A stretch of DNA of 22,026 nt from Actinomycetes bacterium. GTDB lineage: Bacteria > Actinomycetota > Actinomycetes > Actinomycetales > Microbacteriaceae. Position numbers and translations under genes: made by a program. Below, piece by piece: positions 14,250 through 21,706 of the stretch. The notes under the pieces were generated by a model. That model was not told the origin of the DNA. It did not search any database and saw only the letters and a program-made list of their open reading frames with translations. Every line of letters begins with the position of its first letter. The first letter of the stretch is position 1. The stretch is from NCBI GenBank assembly GCA_023432005.1, contig JAEYVF010000006.1, positions 1-22,026 of the forward strand, written 5' to 3'.

Positions 14250-15305
14250 ATGGCCGTCCACCTGCGCCCCGAGATCGCTGCACTCGACCCCTACCGTCAG
14301 GGGCGACCTGCGCCCGCCGACGCGTTCAAGCTCTCGAGCAACGAGAACCCGTTCCCCACGCTCCCCGCCGTCGCCGAGGCGATCGCCGCGTCCGCCGTCA
14401 CGCGCTACCCCGACGGGAGCGCGAGTGCGCTGCGGGTGCGGCTCGCCGAGCGCATCGGCGTGACCGTCGACGAGGTGCACGTCGGCGCAGGATCCGTGTC
14501 GATCCTCCAACAGCTCGCCGTCGCCACCTCGGGCCCCGGCGACGAGATCCTCTACTCCTGGCGATCGTTCGAGGCCTACCCGGGCATCGTGACGGTGTCA
14601 GGCGCCACGAGCGTCACGGTGCCGAACCGCGCGGACGGCGCGCACGACCTGCCCGCGATGGCCGCCGCCGTCACCGACCGCACGCGGCTCATCCTCGTGT
14701 GCTCGCCCAACAACCCCACGAGCGCGGTCGTGACCGCCGCGGAGTTCCAGGACTTCATGGCCGCGGTGCCCGAGACGGTGCTCGTCGCCCTGGACGAGGC
14801 CTACCGCGAGTTCGTCGCCGACCCGGACGCCGTGGACGGCCTCCCCCTGCTCGAGCGCTACCCGAACCTCGTGGTGCTGCGCACCTTCTCGAAGGCGTAC
14901 GGTCTCGCCGGGCTGCGCGTCGGCTACGCCGTCGGCCCCGCGTACGTGCTCGACGCGTGCCGCGCCACGGCGATCCCGCTCTCCGTCACCGAACCCGCGC
15001 AGCGGGCGGCGCTCGCGGCCCTCGAGCACGAGGACGCGTACCGCGAGCAGATCGCCGAGCTCAACGCCCGACGCGACCGCATCCGCGACGGCCTCCGCGC
15101 GCTCGGGTGGGAGATCCCCGAGCCGCAGGGCAACTTCGTGTGGCTCCCGACCGGCCAGCGCACGGCCGCCGCCGCGGAGGTGCTCGCGGCCCACGGCATC
15201 GTCGCGCGCGTCTTCGCGCCCGAGGGCATCCGCATCTCCGTCGGCGAGGAGGAGTCTGTCGACAGGCTCCTAGCCGCCGCGGAGGAGGTTGTGCGCACCC
15301 TCTGA
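14250..15305 (+). CDS. hisC: Histidinol-phosphate/aromatic aminotransferase
   Basis: A class I/II aminotransferase that uses pyridoxal phosphate, acting in histidine synthesis or as an aromatic amino acid transaminase. The 351-residue product has KLSSNENPF at 27-35, SPNNPT at 152-157, the cofactor aspartate D182 in LDEAY, the Schiff-base lysine K215 in RTFSKAYGLAGLRVGY, and R223 for cofactor phosphate. Actinobacteria often have two such genes, one inside the his operon (HisC) and one standing alone (Pat/HisC2). This copy lies alone, so the aromatic role is possible. The ATG is supported by the leaderless TAGGCT box. It ends 35 nt before the dehydrogenase operon, which has its own promoter. 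Confidence 0.9.
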   Translation: MAVHLRPEIAALDPYRQGRPAPADAFKLSSNENPFPTLPAVAEAIAASAVTRYPDGSASALRVRLAERIGVTVDEVHVGAGSVSILQQLAVATSGPGDEILYSWRSFEAYPGIVTVSGATSVTVPNRADGAHDLPAMAAAVTDRTRLILVCSPNNPTSAVVTAAEFQDFMAAVPETVLVALDEAYREFVADPDAVDGLPLLERYPNLVVLRTFSKAYGLAGLRVGYAVGPAYVLDACRATAIPLSVTEPAQRAALAALEHEDAYREQIAELNARRDRIRDGLRALGWEIPEPQGNFVWLPTGQRTAAAAEVLAAHGIVARVFAPEGIRISVGEEESVDRLLAAAEEVVRTL

Positions 15306-15327
15306 ACGGCGCGGAATACGGCGCGGC

Positions 15328-15333
15328 TAGGGT
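15328..15333 (+). promoter_or_regulatory. -10 element of the 2-oxo acid dehydrogenase operon (leaderless)
   Basis: TAGGGT ends 7 nt before the ATG at 15341. An offset reading TAGAGC at 15333-15338 is less likely. The operon would be transcribed without a leader. Confidence 0.5.
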
Positions 15334-15340
15334 AGAGCGC

Positions 15341-16459
15341 ATGTCTTACACCGAGGCGACGGTCCAACTGCTCTCGCCCCAGGGTTCGCTCATCGAGAGC
15401 GATGCGACGGCGCCGTACCTTCCGCTCATCGAGGAGCTCGACGAGAGCAGGCTGCTCGACTTCCACCGCCAGATGGTCGTCATCCGCCGCTTCGACATCG
15501 AGGCAGGCAACCTGCAGCGCCAGGGTCAGCTCGCGCTGTGGATCCCGAGCCTCGGCCAGGAGGCCGCCCAGGTCGGCTCCGGCTACGCGGTGCGCCCGCA
15601 GGACCACATCTTCCCCGCCTACCGCGAGCACGTCGTGGGTCGCATCCGCGGACTCGACCTCGTGAAGATCATCGAGATGCTGCGCGGCCTCTCGCACGGC
15701 GGATGGGACCCGGCCCAGACCGGCAACTTCCACCTCTACACGCTCGTCATCGGATCGCAGTCGCTGCACGCCACCGGCTACGCCATGGGGCAGCGGCTCG
15801 ACGGACGCGTCGGAACGGGCGACCCGGAGGTCGACGAGGCCACCGTCGTCTACTTCGGCGACGGTGCCACGAGCCAGGGCGACGTGAACGAGGCGCTCGT
15901 CTTCGCCGCGAGCTACCAGACCCCCCAGCTGTTCTTCCTGCAGAACAACCACTGGGCGATCTCGGTGCCCGTCGAGCGGCAATCGCGCACGCCGCTCTAC
16001 CTGCGCGCCGCCGGCTTCGGCATCCCGAGCGTGCAGATCGACGGCAACGACGTGCTCGCGAGCTACGCGGTCAGCAGGCTGGGCCTCGACGCCGCCCGGG
16101 CCGGTCAGGGCCCCCGCTTCGTGGAGGCGCTCACCTACCGCATGGGCGCGCACACGACGAGCGACGACCCGACCAAGTACCGCGAGGACGAGGACGTCGC
16201 GTACTGGAGCGAACGCGACCCGGTCACCCGGTACGAGCGGTTCCTCCGCGCCAAGGGCGTCGGCGACGACTTCTTCCAGGATGTCGCCGCCGAGGCCGAG
16301 GATCTCGCCGCCGAGCTGCGTCGCCGCACGAACGAGCTCGGCGACCCGCCGAGCGCGAACCTGTTCCGCAGCGTGTACACCGACGCGCACCCGGCGGTCG
16401 CGGAGCAGGCCGCATGGCTCGCCGCCTACGAGGCCGGCTTCGAGGAGGCCACGTCGTGA
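15341..16459 (+). CDS. pdhA: 2-oxo acid dehydrogenase E1 alpha subunit
   Basis: This subunit binds thiamine diphosphate and decarboxylates a 2-oxo acid. The 372-residue product has the TPP motif starting GDG at 173-175 and ending QNN at 201-203 (FGDGATSQGDVNEAL), and the phosphorylation-loop-like region RMGAHTTSDDPTKYR. This is the heterotetrameric E1 type. Most actinobacteria use the homodimeric AceE for pyruvate, and the equivalent trio in Mycobacterium tuberculosis is the branched-chain enzyme (BkdABC). Branched-chain 2-oxo acids are therefore likely substrates and bkdA may be the better name; pyruvate cannot be excluded. The ATG follows the TAGGGT box by 7 nt. The E1 beta start overlaps its stop as GTGA. 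Confidence 0.92.
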   Translation: MSYTEATVQLLSPQGSLIESDATAPYLPLIEELDESRLLDFHRQMVVIRRFDIEAGNLQRQGQLALWIPSLGQEAAQVGSGYAVRPQDHIFPAYREHVVGRIRGLDLVKIIEMLRGLSHGGWDPAQTGNFHLYTLVIGSQSLHATGYAMGQRLDGRVGTGDPEVDEATVVYFGDGATSQGDVNEALVFAASYQTPQLFFLQNNHWAISVPVERQSRTPLYLRAAGFGIPSVQIDGNDVLASYAVSRLGLDAARAGQGPRFVEALTYRMGAHTTSDDPTKYREDEDVAYWSERDPVTRYERFLRAKGVGDDFFQDVAAEAEDLAAELRRRTNELGDPPSANLFRSVYTDAHPAVAEQAAWLAAYEAGFEEATS

Positions 16460-17436
16460 CCGAGCGGACGATGCCGATGGCGAAGGCCATCAACGAGGGG
16501 CTGCGCGCGGCGCTCGCGAACGACCCCAAGGTGCTGCTCATGGGCGAGGACATCGGCACCCTCGGCGGCGTCTTCCGCGTGACCGAGGGCCTCAAGGCCG
16601 AGTTCGGCGAGAACCGGGTGCTCGACACCCCGCTCGCCGAGTCCGGCATCATCGGCACCGCGATCGGCCTCGCCATGCGCGGCTACCGCCCGGTGTGCGA
16701 GATCCAGTTCGACGGCTTCATCTTCCCGGGCTTCGACCAGATCACCTCGCAGCTCGCGAAGCTCACCTACCGGCACGAGGGCACGCAGTCGTTCCCCGTC
16801 GTCATCCGCGTGCCATACGGCGGGCACATCGGCGCGGTCGAGCACCACCAGGAGAGCCCCGAGGCCTACTTCGCCCACACCCCCGGCCTCCGCGTCGTGA
16901 GCCCCGCGACCCCCAACGACGGCTACTGGATGATCCAGCAGGCCATCGCCTCCAACGACCCCGTGCTGTTCTTCGAGCCCAAGAGCCGCTACTGGCAGAA
17001 GGGCGAGGTCGCCGACGACGGCGTCCCGGCGCCCCTCCACCAGAGCCGGGTCGTGCGTACGGGCACCCAGGTGACCCTCGTCGGGCACGGCGCGATGGTC
17101 GCCCAGCTGCTGCAGGCCGCCGAGGTCGCCGCATCCGAGGGCACGAGCGTCGAGGTCGTCGACCTGCGCTCGCTCGCGCCCATCGACTACCCGCCGATCC
17201 TGGCCTCCGTGCAGAAGACCGGCCGGCTCGTCGTCGCCCAGGAGGCGCCCGGGAACGTCTCCGTCGGCTCCGAGATCGCCGCCACGATCGCCGAGCGCGC
17301 GTTCTACTCGCTCGAGGCGCCCGTGCTCCGCGTCTCCGGATTCGACACCCCGTTCCCGCCGGCCAAGCTCGAGGGTGTGTACCTTCCGGATGTCGACCGC
17401 ATCCTCGAGGCCGTCGACCGCGCCCTCGCCTACTGA
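16456..17436 (+). CDS. pdhB: 2-oxo acid dehydrogenase E1 beta subunit
   Basis: The beta subunit completes the E1 active site. The 326-residue product has the transketolase-like pyrimidine domain in its N-terminal half (MGEDIGTLGGVFRVTEGL, DTPLAESGIIGTAIGLAMRGYRPV, and GGHIGAVEHHQESPEAYFAHTPGL) and the C-terminal domain from about 200 (GTQVTLVGHGAMVAQ, VVDLRSLAPID). The adjacent histidines in EHHQ fit the family. GTG at 16456 overlaps the E1 alpha stop by 4 nt, with GAGGAGG 8 nt upstream. As with the alpha gene, bkdB is an equally good name. The E2 gene follows after 26 nt. Confidence 0.92.
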   Translation: MTERTMPMAKAINEGLRAALANDPKVLLMGEDIGTLGGVFRVTEGLKAEFGENRVLDTPLAESGIIGTAIGLAMRGYRPVCEIQFDGFIFPGFDQITSQLAKLTYRHEGTQSFPVVIRVPYGGHIGAVEHHQESPEAYFAHTPGLRVVSPATPNDGYWMIQQAIASNDPVLFFEPKSRYWQKGEVADDGVPAPLHQSRVVRTGTQVTLVGHGAMVAQLLQAAEVAASEGTSVEVVDLRSLAPIDYPPILASVQKTGRLVVAQEAPGNVSVGSEIAATIAERAFYSLEAPVLRVSGFDTPFPPAKLEGVYLPDVDRILEAVDRALAY

Positions 17437-17462
17437 CCGCGTACCAGCACTGAGGAGGCCCG

Positions 17463-18800
17463 ATGGCCCACGCAGAGTTCCCGCTGCCGGATGTCGGCGA
17501 AGGTCTCACCGAGGCCGAGATCGTCGCCTGGAAGGTGAAGCCCGGCGACGTCGTCGCCGTCAACCAGGTGCTCGTCGAGATCGAGACCGCCAAGTCGCTC
17601 GTCGAGCTGCCCTCGCCGTTCGCGGGCACCGTGACCGAGCTGCTCGCCGAGGAAGGTGCGACCGTCGAGGTCGGCTCGCCCATCATCCGCGTCGACTCCG
17701 CGGGCGGCACGATCGAGCTGCAGGCGCCGGCGAACGACTCCGAGAGCTTCGGCGCCGTGGCCGACCCCGTGCACATGGTCGAGAAGTCGGCCGAGAAGGA
17801 GGAGTCGGGCGGCGCGGTGCTCGTCGGCTACGGCTCCAAGGGCGGCCACACCGCCACCCGGCGGCGTCGCCCCGGTGCCGCCGTGCCCAACCCGGATGCG
17901 CCCGCCGCCCCCGCGCGCACGACGGCCCGGCGCCCCGGCACGCCCGTCATCGCGAAGCCGCCCATCCGCAAGCTCGCCAAGGACCTCGACGTCGACCTCG
18001 CGCAGGTCACCGCGACAGGCCCCGGCGGCGAGGTGCTGCGCGAGGACGTCATCCGCCAGGCCGAGCAGGCGAGCGTCTTCCGCAACATCCAGACCCCCGC
18101 GTGGCCCGCCGAGCGCGAGGAGCGCATCCCCGTGAAGGGCGTGCGCAAGGCCACGGCGCAGGCGATGGTCGCCTCCGCCTTCACGGCGCCCCACGTCTCC
18201 GTCTTCACCGACGTCAACGCGACCCGCACGATGGAGTTCGTCAAGCGGCTCAAGGCCTCGCCCGACTTCGCGGGTGTGCGCGTGAGCCCCCTGCTCGTGA
18301 TGGCCAAGGCGATCATCTGGGCAGTGCGACGCAACCCGACGGTCAACTCGACGTGGACGGACGAGGAGATCATCGTGCGCCACTACGTCAACCTCGGCAT
18401 CGCCGCGGCGACCCCGCGCGGGCTCATCGTCCCCAACGTCAAGGACGCGCAGAACCTCAGCCTCCTCGAGCTCGCGCAGTCGCTCGAGCAGCTCACGCTC
18501 ACGGCCCGCGAGGGCAAGACGCAGCCGGCCGAGATGTCGGGCGGCACCATCACGATCACGAACCTCGGCTCGTTCGGGATGGACACGGGCACGCCCATCC
18601 TCAACCCGGGCGAGGTGGCGATCGTCGCCCTCGGTGCCATCAAGCAGAAGCCGTGGGTCGTCGACGGCGAGGTGCGCCCCGCGTACGTCACGACGGTCGG
18701 CGCGTCCTTCGACCACCGCGTCGTCGACGGGGATGTCGCGTCGCGTTTCACGGCGGATGTCGCGTCGGTGCTCGAGGAGCCCGCCCTGCTCTTGGACTGA
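17463..18800 (+). CDS. pdhC: 2-oxo acid dehydrogenase E2, dihydrolipoyl acyltransferase
   Basis: E2 is the core of the complex and passes the acyl group from E1 to CoA. The 445-residue product has one lipoyl domain at 1-80, with the lipoylated lysine K44 in EIETAKSLVELP. A basic, Ala/Pro-rich hinge lies at about 115-162. The peripheral subunit-binding domain is at about 166-201 (PPIRKLAKDLDVDL, GPGGEVLREDV). The acyltransferase domain ends with SFDHRVVDGD at 415-424 (H418, D422). GAGGAGG lies 6 nt before the ATG. There is no E3 (lipoamide dehydrogenase) gene next to it, so E3 must be supplied from elsewhere. Substrate choice follows E1 (pyruvate or branched-chain). Confidence 0.93.
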   Translation: MAHAEFPLPDVGEGLTEAEIVAWKVKPGDVVAVNQVLVEIETAKSLVELPSPFAGTVTELLAEEGATVEVGSPIIRVDSAGGTIELQAPANDSESFGAVADPVHMVEKSAEKEESGGAVLVGYGSKGGHTATRRRRPGAAVPNPDAPAAPARTTARRPGTPVIAKPPIRKLAKDLDVDLAQVTATGPGGEVLREDVIRQAEQASVFRNIQTPAWPAEREERIPVKGVRKATAQAMVASAFTAPHVSVFTDVNATRTMEFVKRLKASPDFAGVRVSPLLVMAKAIIWAVRRNPTVNSTWTDEEIIVRHYVNLGIAAATPRGLIVPNVKDAQNLSLLELAQSLEQLTLTAREGKTQPAEMSGGTITITNLGSFGMDTGTPILNPGEVAIVALGAIKQKPWVVDGEVRPAYVTTVGASFDHRVVDGDVASRFTADVASVLEEPALLLD

Positions 18801-19011
18801 GGCGTCGCACGTCCGCGGGTCCCGCCGGGTCGCTCCGTCGGGGAGCGGGGTCGCTTGCGAGCCGCACCCCTCCTTCGCTCGCGTCATGCGTCGGTGCATC
18901 GACCCGCCGCGGTTCACCGTCGGTCGAGTGGCGCCGCGCCGCGCGCGGAGCGCGTGACGCGACGCCGTATCGAGACCGCGCCCTCCGAGCGAACGAGCGG
19001 GAGGCAAGACG
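18801..19011. other. Intergenic region with a degenerate inverted repeat
   Basis: No gene was seen. CGCTCC (18831-18836) and GGAGCG (18842-18847) form a 6-bp hairpin 30 nt after the E2 stop, without a T-run, a weak terminator candidate. Further on, GGTCGAG (18922-18928) and TCGAGACC (18970-18977) flank a C/G-rich core of alternating GCGC words. This looks like an intergenic repeat of the kind scattered in Microbacteriaceae genomes, judged by general recollection only. Confidence 0.35.
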
Positions 19012-19028
19012 CTGAGAACCGTTCTCAG
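19012..19028 (+). promoter_or_regulatory. Zur-type operator
   Basis: CTGAGAAC-C-GTTCTCAG is a perfect 17-bp palindrome with a single central base. The inner TGAGAACCGTTCTCA has the 7-1-7 layout of Fur-family boxes. It ends 1 nt before the znuC -10 box (19030-19035), where binding would block transcription. The regulator gene zur is the third gene of the same operon, which suggests zinc-dependent autorepression. Confidence 0.75.
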
Positions 19029-19029
19029 G

Positions 19030-19035
19030 TAGAGT
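19030..19035 (+). promoter_or_regulatory. -10 element of znuC (leaderless)
   Basis: TAGAGT ends 6 nt before the GTG at 19042, so the mRNA should begin at the start codon. The Zur-type palindrome lies directly upstream, over the -10/-35 spacer. Confidence 0.55.
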
Positions 19036-19041
19036 GGCGCG

Positions 19042-19860
19042 GTGATCGAGCCGGTGCTGAGCGTGCGGGATGCCGAGCTGCGGCTCGGCGCGCGCACCCT
19101 GTGGACGGGACTGGACCTCGACGTCGGCCCCGGCGAGTTCATCGCCGTGCTCGGAGCCAACGGCTCCGGCAAGACGAGCCTGCTCAAGGCCGTGCTCGGA
19201 CAGCATCCGCTCGCCGCGGGAACGATGCGCTTCGCGGGCGCCCCCGTGCGTCGCGGCGACCGTCGCATCGGCTACATCCCGCAGCAGCGCGGGCAGGACC
19301 CGGCCATGCGCATCCGCGGCCGGGATCTCGTGCGGCTCGGCGTCGACGGCGAGCGATGGGGACCCGGATGGCCGAGCCGCGCGCGGCGGGAGCGCGTCGA
19401 CGAGCTGCTCGACGCCGTCGGTGCGAGCCACTACGCGAAGGTGCCCGTGAGCCTGCTCTCGGGGGGCGAGCAGCAGCGACTGCGCGTCGGTCAGGCGCTC
19501 GCGGGCGACCCGCTGCTCATGCTGTGCGATGAGCCGCTCGGCTCGCTCGACCTCCGCGCGCAGCGCGTCGTGAGCGAGCTCATCGACCGGCACCGGCGCG
19601 AGCGCGGCTTCGGCGTGCTGTTCGTCACGCACGACGTGAACCCCGTGCTCGGCATGGTCGACCGCGTGCTCTACCTCGCGGGCGGCCGGTTCCGCATCGG
19701 CCCCCCGGACGAGGTGCTGACCTCCGAGGTGCTCTCCGAGCTCTACCAGGCCGAGGTCGACGTCATCCGCTCGCACGGCCGCGTCATCATCGTCGGCGCG
19801 CCCGACCACGCCCACCACGCGCACGAGCACCCCCGCACCCACCCCGGGGAGGTCGCATGA
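19042..19860 (+). CDS. znuC: Zinc ABC transporter ATP-binding protein
   Basis: The ATPase of a metal importer. The 272-residue product has Walker A GANGSGKT at 38-45, the Q-loop near IPQQRG at 79-84, the ABC signature LSGGEQQRL at 139-147, Walker B with LLMLCDEP at 158-165, and the switch His in THDVN. The last 18 residues hold five histidines (DHAHHAHEHPRTH), which could bind metal. Zinc is preferred over manganese as substrate because of the Zur-type operator in front and the Zur-like regulator behind. The GTG start is supported by the leaderless -10. No periplasmic binding protein gene (znuA) lies next to it. The stop overlaps the znuB start as ATGA. Confidence 0.9.
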   Translation: MIEPVLSVRDAELRLGARTLWTGLDLDVGPGEFIAVLGANGSGKTSLLKAVLGQHPLAAGTMRFAGAPVRRGDRRIGYIPQQRGQDPAMRIRGRDLVRLGVDGERWGPGWPSRARRERVDELLDAVGASHYAKVPVSLLSGGEQQRLRVGQALAGDPLLMLCDEPLGSLDLRAQRVVSELIDRHRRERGFGVLFVTHDVNPVLGMVDRVLYLAGGRFRIGPPDEVLTSEVLSELYQAEVDVIRSHGRVIIVGAPDHAHHAHEHPRTHPGEVA

Positions 19861-20729
19861 CCGACTGGTGGACGCAGCTCTTCGACTTCAGCGACTACGG
19901 CGCGCTGCTCGCCCTGCTGCGCAACTCGATCCTCGCGGGCGCGGTGCTCGGTATCGCGGGCGGCCTCATCGGCGTCTTCGTCATGACGCGCGACCTCGCC
20001 TTCGCCGTGCACGGCATCAGCGAGCTCTCGTTCGCGGGCGCGGCCGCGGGGCTGCTGTTCGGCATCGGCGTCGTGGAGGGCTCTCTCATCGGGTCGGTCG
20101 CGGCCGCGCTCCTCATCGGATTGCTCGGCTCGCGGGCGCGCGAGCGCAACTCGATCACCGCGGTCCTCATGCCGTTCGGGCTCGGCCTCGGCATCCTGTG
20201 CCTCGCCCTCTACCCGGGCCGCGCCTCCACGAAGTTCGGCCTGCTCACCGGTCAGATCGTCGCCGTCGACGATCCGCAGCTCGGCTGGCTCGCGATCGTG
20301 AGCGGCATCGTCGTGGTCGGGCTGCTCGTGCTGTGGCGCCCCCTCACCTTCGCGAGCCTGGATGCGGAGGTCGCCGCCGCGCGCGGCGTCCCCGTGCGCA
20401 CCCTGTCGATCGCGTTCATGCTGCTGCTCGGGCTCGCCGTCGCGGCGAGCATCCAGATCGTGGGCGCCCTGCTCGTGCTGTCGATCCTGGTGACGCCGGC
20501 CGCCGCGGCGCTGCGGATCTCGAGCTCGCCGCTGTGGGTGCCGCTGCTGTCGATGGCGTTCGCGCTCGTGTCGCTCGTGGGCGGCATCCTGATCGCGCTC
20601 GGCTCGAGCGTGCCGATCAGCCCCTACGTCACGACCATCTCGTTCGCGATCTGGGGCGTGTGCGTGCTGGCCGGCCGTCGTCGCCGTCGCGACCGCCGTA
20701 CCCTGGTCGTGAAGGGGGTGGCGGCGTGA
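19857..20729 (+). CDS. znuB: Zinc ABC transporter permease
   Basis: The membrane subunit of an ABC-3 family metal importer, partner of ZnuC. The 290-residue product has about eight predicted membrane segments between residues 15 and 280. Family features include RNSILAGAVLGIAGGLIGVFVMTRDLAFAVHGISELSFAGAA near the start (residues 21-62) and the LDAEVAAARGVPVR segment at about 167-180, which contacts the ATPase in this family. The C-terminal end is basic (GRRRRRDRR). The ATG overlaps the znuC stop and its own stop overlaps the zur start as GTGA, so all three genes are translated as one unit. Confidence 0.92.
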   Translation: MTDWWTQLFDFSDYGALLALLRNSILAGAVLGIAGGLIGVFVMTRDLAFAVHGISELSFAGAAAGLLFGIGVVEGSLIGSVAAALLIGLLGSRARERNSITAVLMPFGLGLGILCLALYPGRASTKFGLLTGQIVAVDDPQLGWLAIVSGIVVVGLLVLWRPLTFASLDAEVAAARGVPVRTLSIAFMLLLGLAVAASIQIVGALLVLSILVTPAAAALRISSSPLWVPLLSMAFALVSLVGGILIALGSSVPISPYVTTISFAIWGVCVLAGRRRRRDRRTLVVKGVAA

Positions 20730-21121
20730 AGCGGAACACCTGGCAGCGCGAGGCCGTGCGCGATGCGCTCGGCCGCACGGAGGGCTTCGTCTCCGCGCAG
20801 GCGCTGCACGCCTCGCTCCGCGGCACGGGCTCCGAGGTCGGGCTGGCGACGGTCTACCGCGCCCTCGCCGACCTCGCCCAGGAGGGGGAGGCCGACTCGC
20901 TCGTGCAGGAGGGCGAGAGCCTCTACCGTGCGTGCACCCCGGGTTCGCACCACCACCACCTCATCTGCCGCAGCTGCGGGACGGCGGTCGAGATCTCGGC
21001 GGATCCCGTCGAGGCCTGGGCGCGCCAGGTCGCCGCGGAGCACGGCTTCACCGACCCCAACCACGTCGTCGACGTGTTCGGGCTGTGCCCGGAGTGCACG
21101 GCGGAGGCCGCCGCGCGCTGA
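20726..21121 (+). CDS. zur: Fur-family zinc uptake regulator
   Basis: A 131-residue Fur-family repressor, most likely Zur. The winged helix covers residues about 1-70, with recognition-helix sequence GLATVYRALADL at 39-50. The dimer/metal domain has SHHHHLICRSCG at 74-85 with C81xxC84, and C121PEC124 at the end, the structural zinc site. The loaded form would bind the palindrome before znuC and repress the operon. GTG at 20726 overlaps the znuB stop by 4 nt. A Fur or Mur role is possible in principle, but the operon with zinc-type importer genes favours Zur. The zinc-free ribosomal genes follow 175 nt downstream. Confidence 0.9.
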   Translation: MKRNTWQREAVRDALGRTEGFVSAQALHASLRGTGSEVGLATVYRALADLAQEGEADSLVQEGESLYRACTPGSHHHHLICRSCGTAVEISADPVEAWARQVAAEHGFTDPNHVVDVFGLCPECTAEAAAR

Positions 21122-21161
21122 GCGGCCGCGCCCGCGAGTGGCGCATCCGGCATCCCTCGGG

Positions 21162-21167
21162 TATTCT
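21162..21167 (+). promoter_or_regulatory. Possible -10 of the rpmB operon
   Basis: TATTCT is the best -10-like hexamer between zur and rpmB and would start the transcript near 21174. The -35 region is weak. No Fur/Zur-type palindrome was seen near it. Confidence 0.35.
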
Positions 21168-21176
21168 CGGAGGGTT

Positions 21177-21274
21177 GACCGCAGGAATGCGGCCTTCTTT
21201 GTGCGCCGCCGGGACTCTCGAGTTCCCGGTATCGGCGTGCCGACAAGTGACCTTGGGTGGGGCGATCGCCCCAC
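21177..21274 (+). promoter_or_regulatory. Structured leader of rpmB-rpmG-rpsN
   Basis: Three hairpins can be read. CCGCA/TGCGG at 21179-21192 is followed by TTCTTT and could terminate zur transcripts. GCCG-CCGGGA/TCCCGG-CGGC at 21205-21236 has a small bulge. GTGGGGCGATCGCCCCAC at 21257-21274 is a perfect 18-bp palindrome. The ribosome binding site AAGGA follows at 21284. The compact structure suggests control of translation or transcript end, but no known family was recognised. Confidence 0.45.
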
Positions 21275-21296
21275 GGTAGCGATAAGGAAAGAAACC

Positions 21297-21533
21297 ATGG
21301 CAGCTGTGTGCCAGGTGACCGGAGCCGTCCCCGGCTTCGGACACAACATCTCGCACTCGCACCGTCGGACGAAGCGCCGCTTCGACCCGAACGTGCAGAA
21401 GAAGAAGTACTACGTCCCCTCGCTCAAGCGCACCGTGACCCTCACGCTGTCCGCTAAGGGCATCAAGGTGATCGACGCGCGCGGCATCGAGTCCGTCGTC
21501 GCCGAGATCCTGGCCCGTGGGGAGAAGATCTGA
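21297..21533 (+). CDS. rpmB: 50S ribosomal protein L28, C- form
   Basis: L28 is a large-subunit protein. The 78-residue product has the family start MAAVCQVTGAVPGFGHNISH followed by HRRTKRRFDPNVQ. It contains a single cysteine (C5), so the two CxxC pairs of zinc-binding L28 are absent. AAGGA lies 8 nt before the ATG; the upstream open frame is not coding. The stop TGA overlaps the rpmG start as TGATG... (TGA/ATG sharing one A), so the genes are coupled. In Streptomyces and mycobacteria the C- form is a second, Zur-controlled copy; whether this organism also has a C+ copy cannot be seen here. Confidence 0.95.
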   Translation: MAAVCQVTGAVPGFGHNISHSHRRTKRRFDPNVQKKKYYVPSLKRTVTLTLSAKGIKVIDARGIESVVAEILARGEKI

Positions 21534-21703
21534 TGGCCAAGAAGGCTCAGGACGTCCGTCCCATCATCAAGCTCCGTTCGACCGCGGGAACCGGGTACAC
21601 CTACGTGACCCGCAAGAACCGCCGCAACGACCCCGACCGCATCGTGCTCAAGAAGTACGACCCCATCGTGCGCAAGCACGTCGAGTTCCGCGAGGAGCGC
21701 TAA
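21533..21703 (+). CDS. rpmG: 50S ribosomal protein L33, C- form
   Basis: A 56-residue large-subunit protein, read directly from the ATG at 21533: MAKKAQDVRPIIKLR near the start, then GTGYTYVTRKNRRNDPDRIVL and a basic C-terminus. It has no cysteines, so it is the zinc-independent L33 form. It lies between rpmB (overlapping by one base) and rpsN (3 nt after its stop). TGGGGAGAAG before the start is a plausible ribosome binding site within the end of rpmB. Confidence 0.95.
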   Translation: MAKKAQDVRPIIKLRSTAGTGYTYVTRKNRRNDPDRIVLKKYDPIVRKHVEFREER

Positions 21704-21706
21704 GAC

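Noticed and set aside
15341..18800. Complete pyruvate dehydrogenase operon including E3
   Set aside because: After E2 comes a non-coding gap and then the zinc operon; no lipoamide dehydrogenase gene is present.
17430..19268. Long minus-strand open frame opposite the E2 gene
   Set aside because: Antisense to a strongly conserved E2 and spans the operator region; composition is typical of a shadow frame.
21122..21296. A second Zur operator before rpmB
   Set aside because: The only perfect palindrome there (21257-21274) is G/C-rich with no central base and does not resemble the 7-1-7 box; it reads better as an RNA hairpin.
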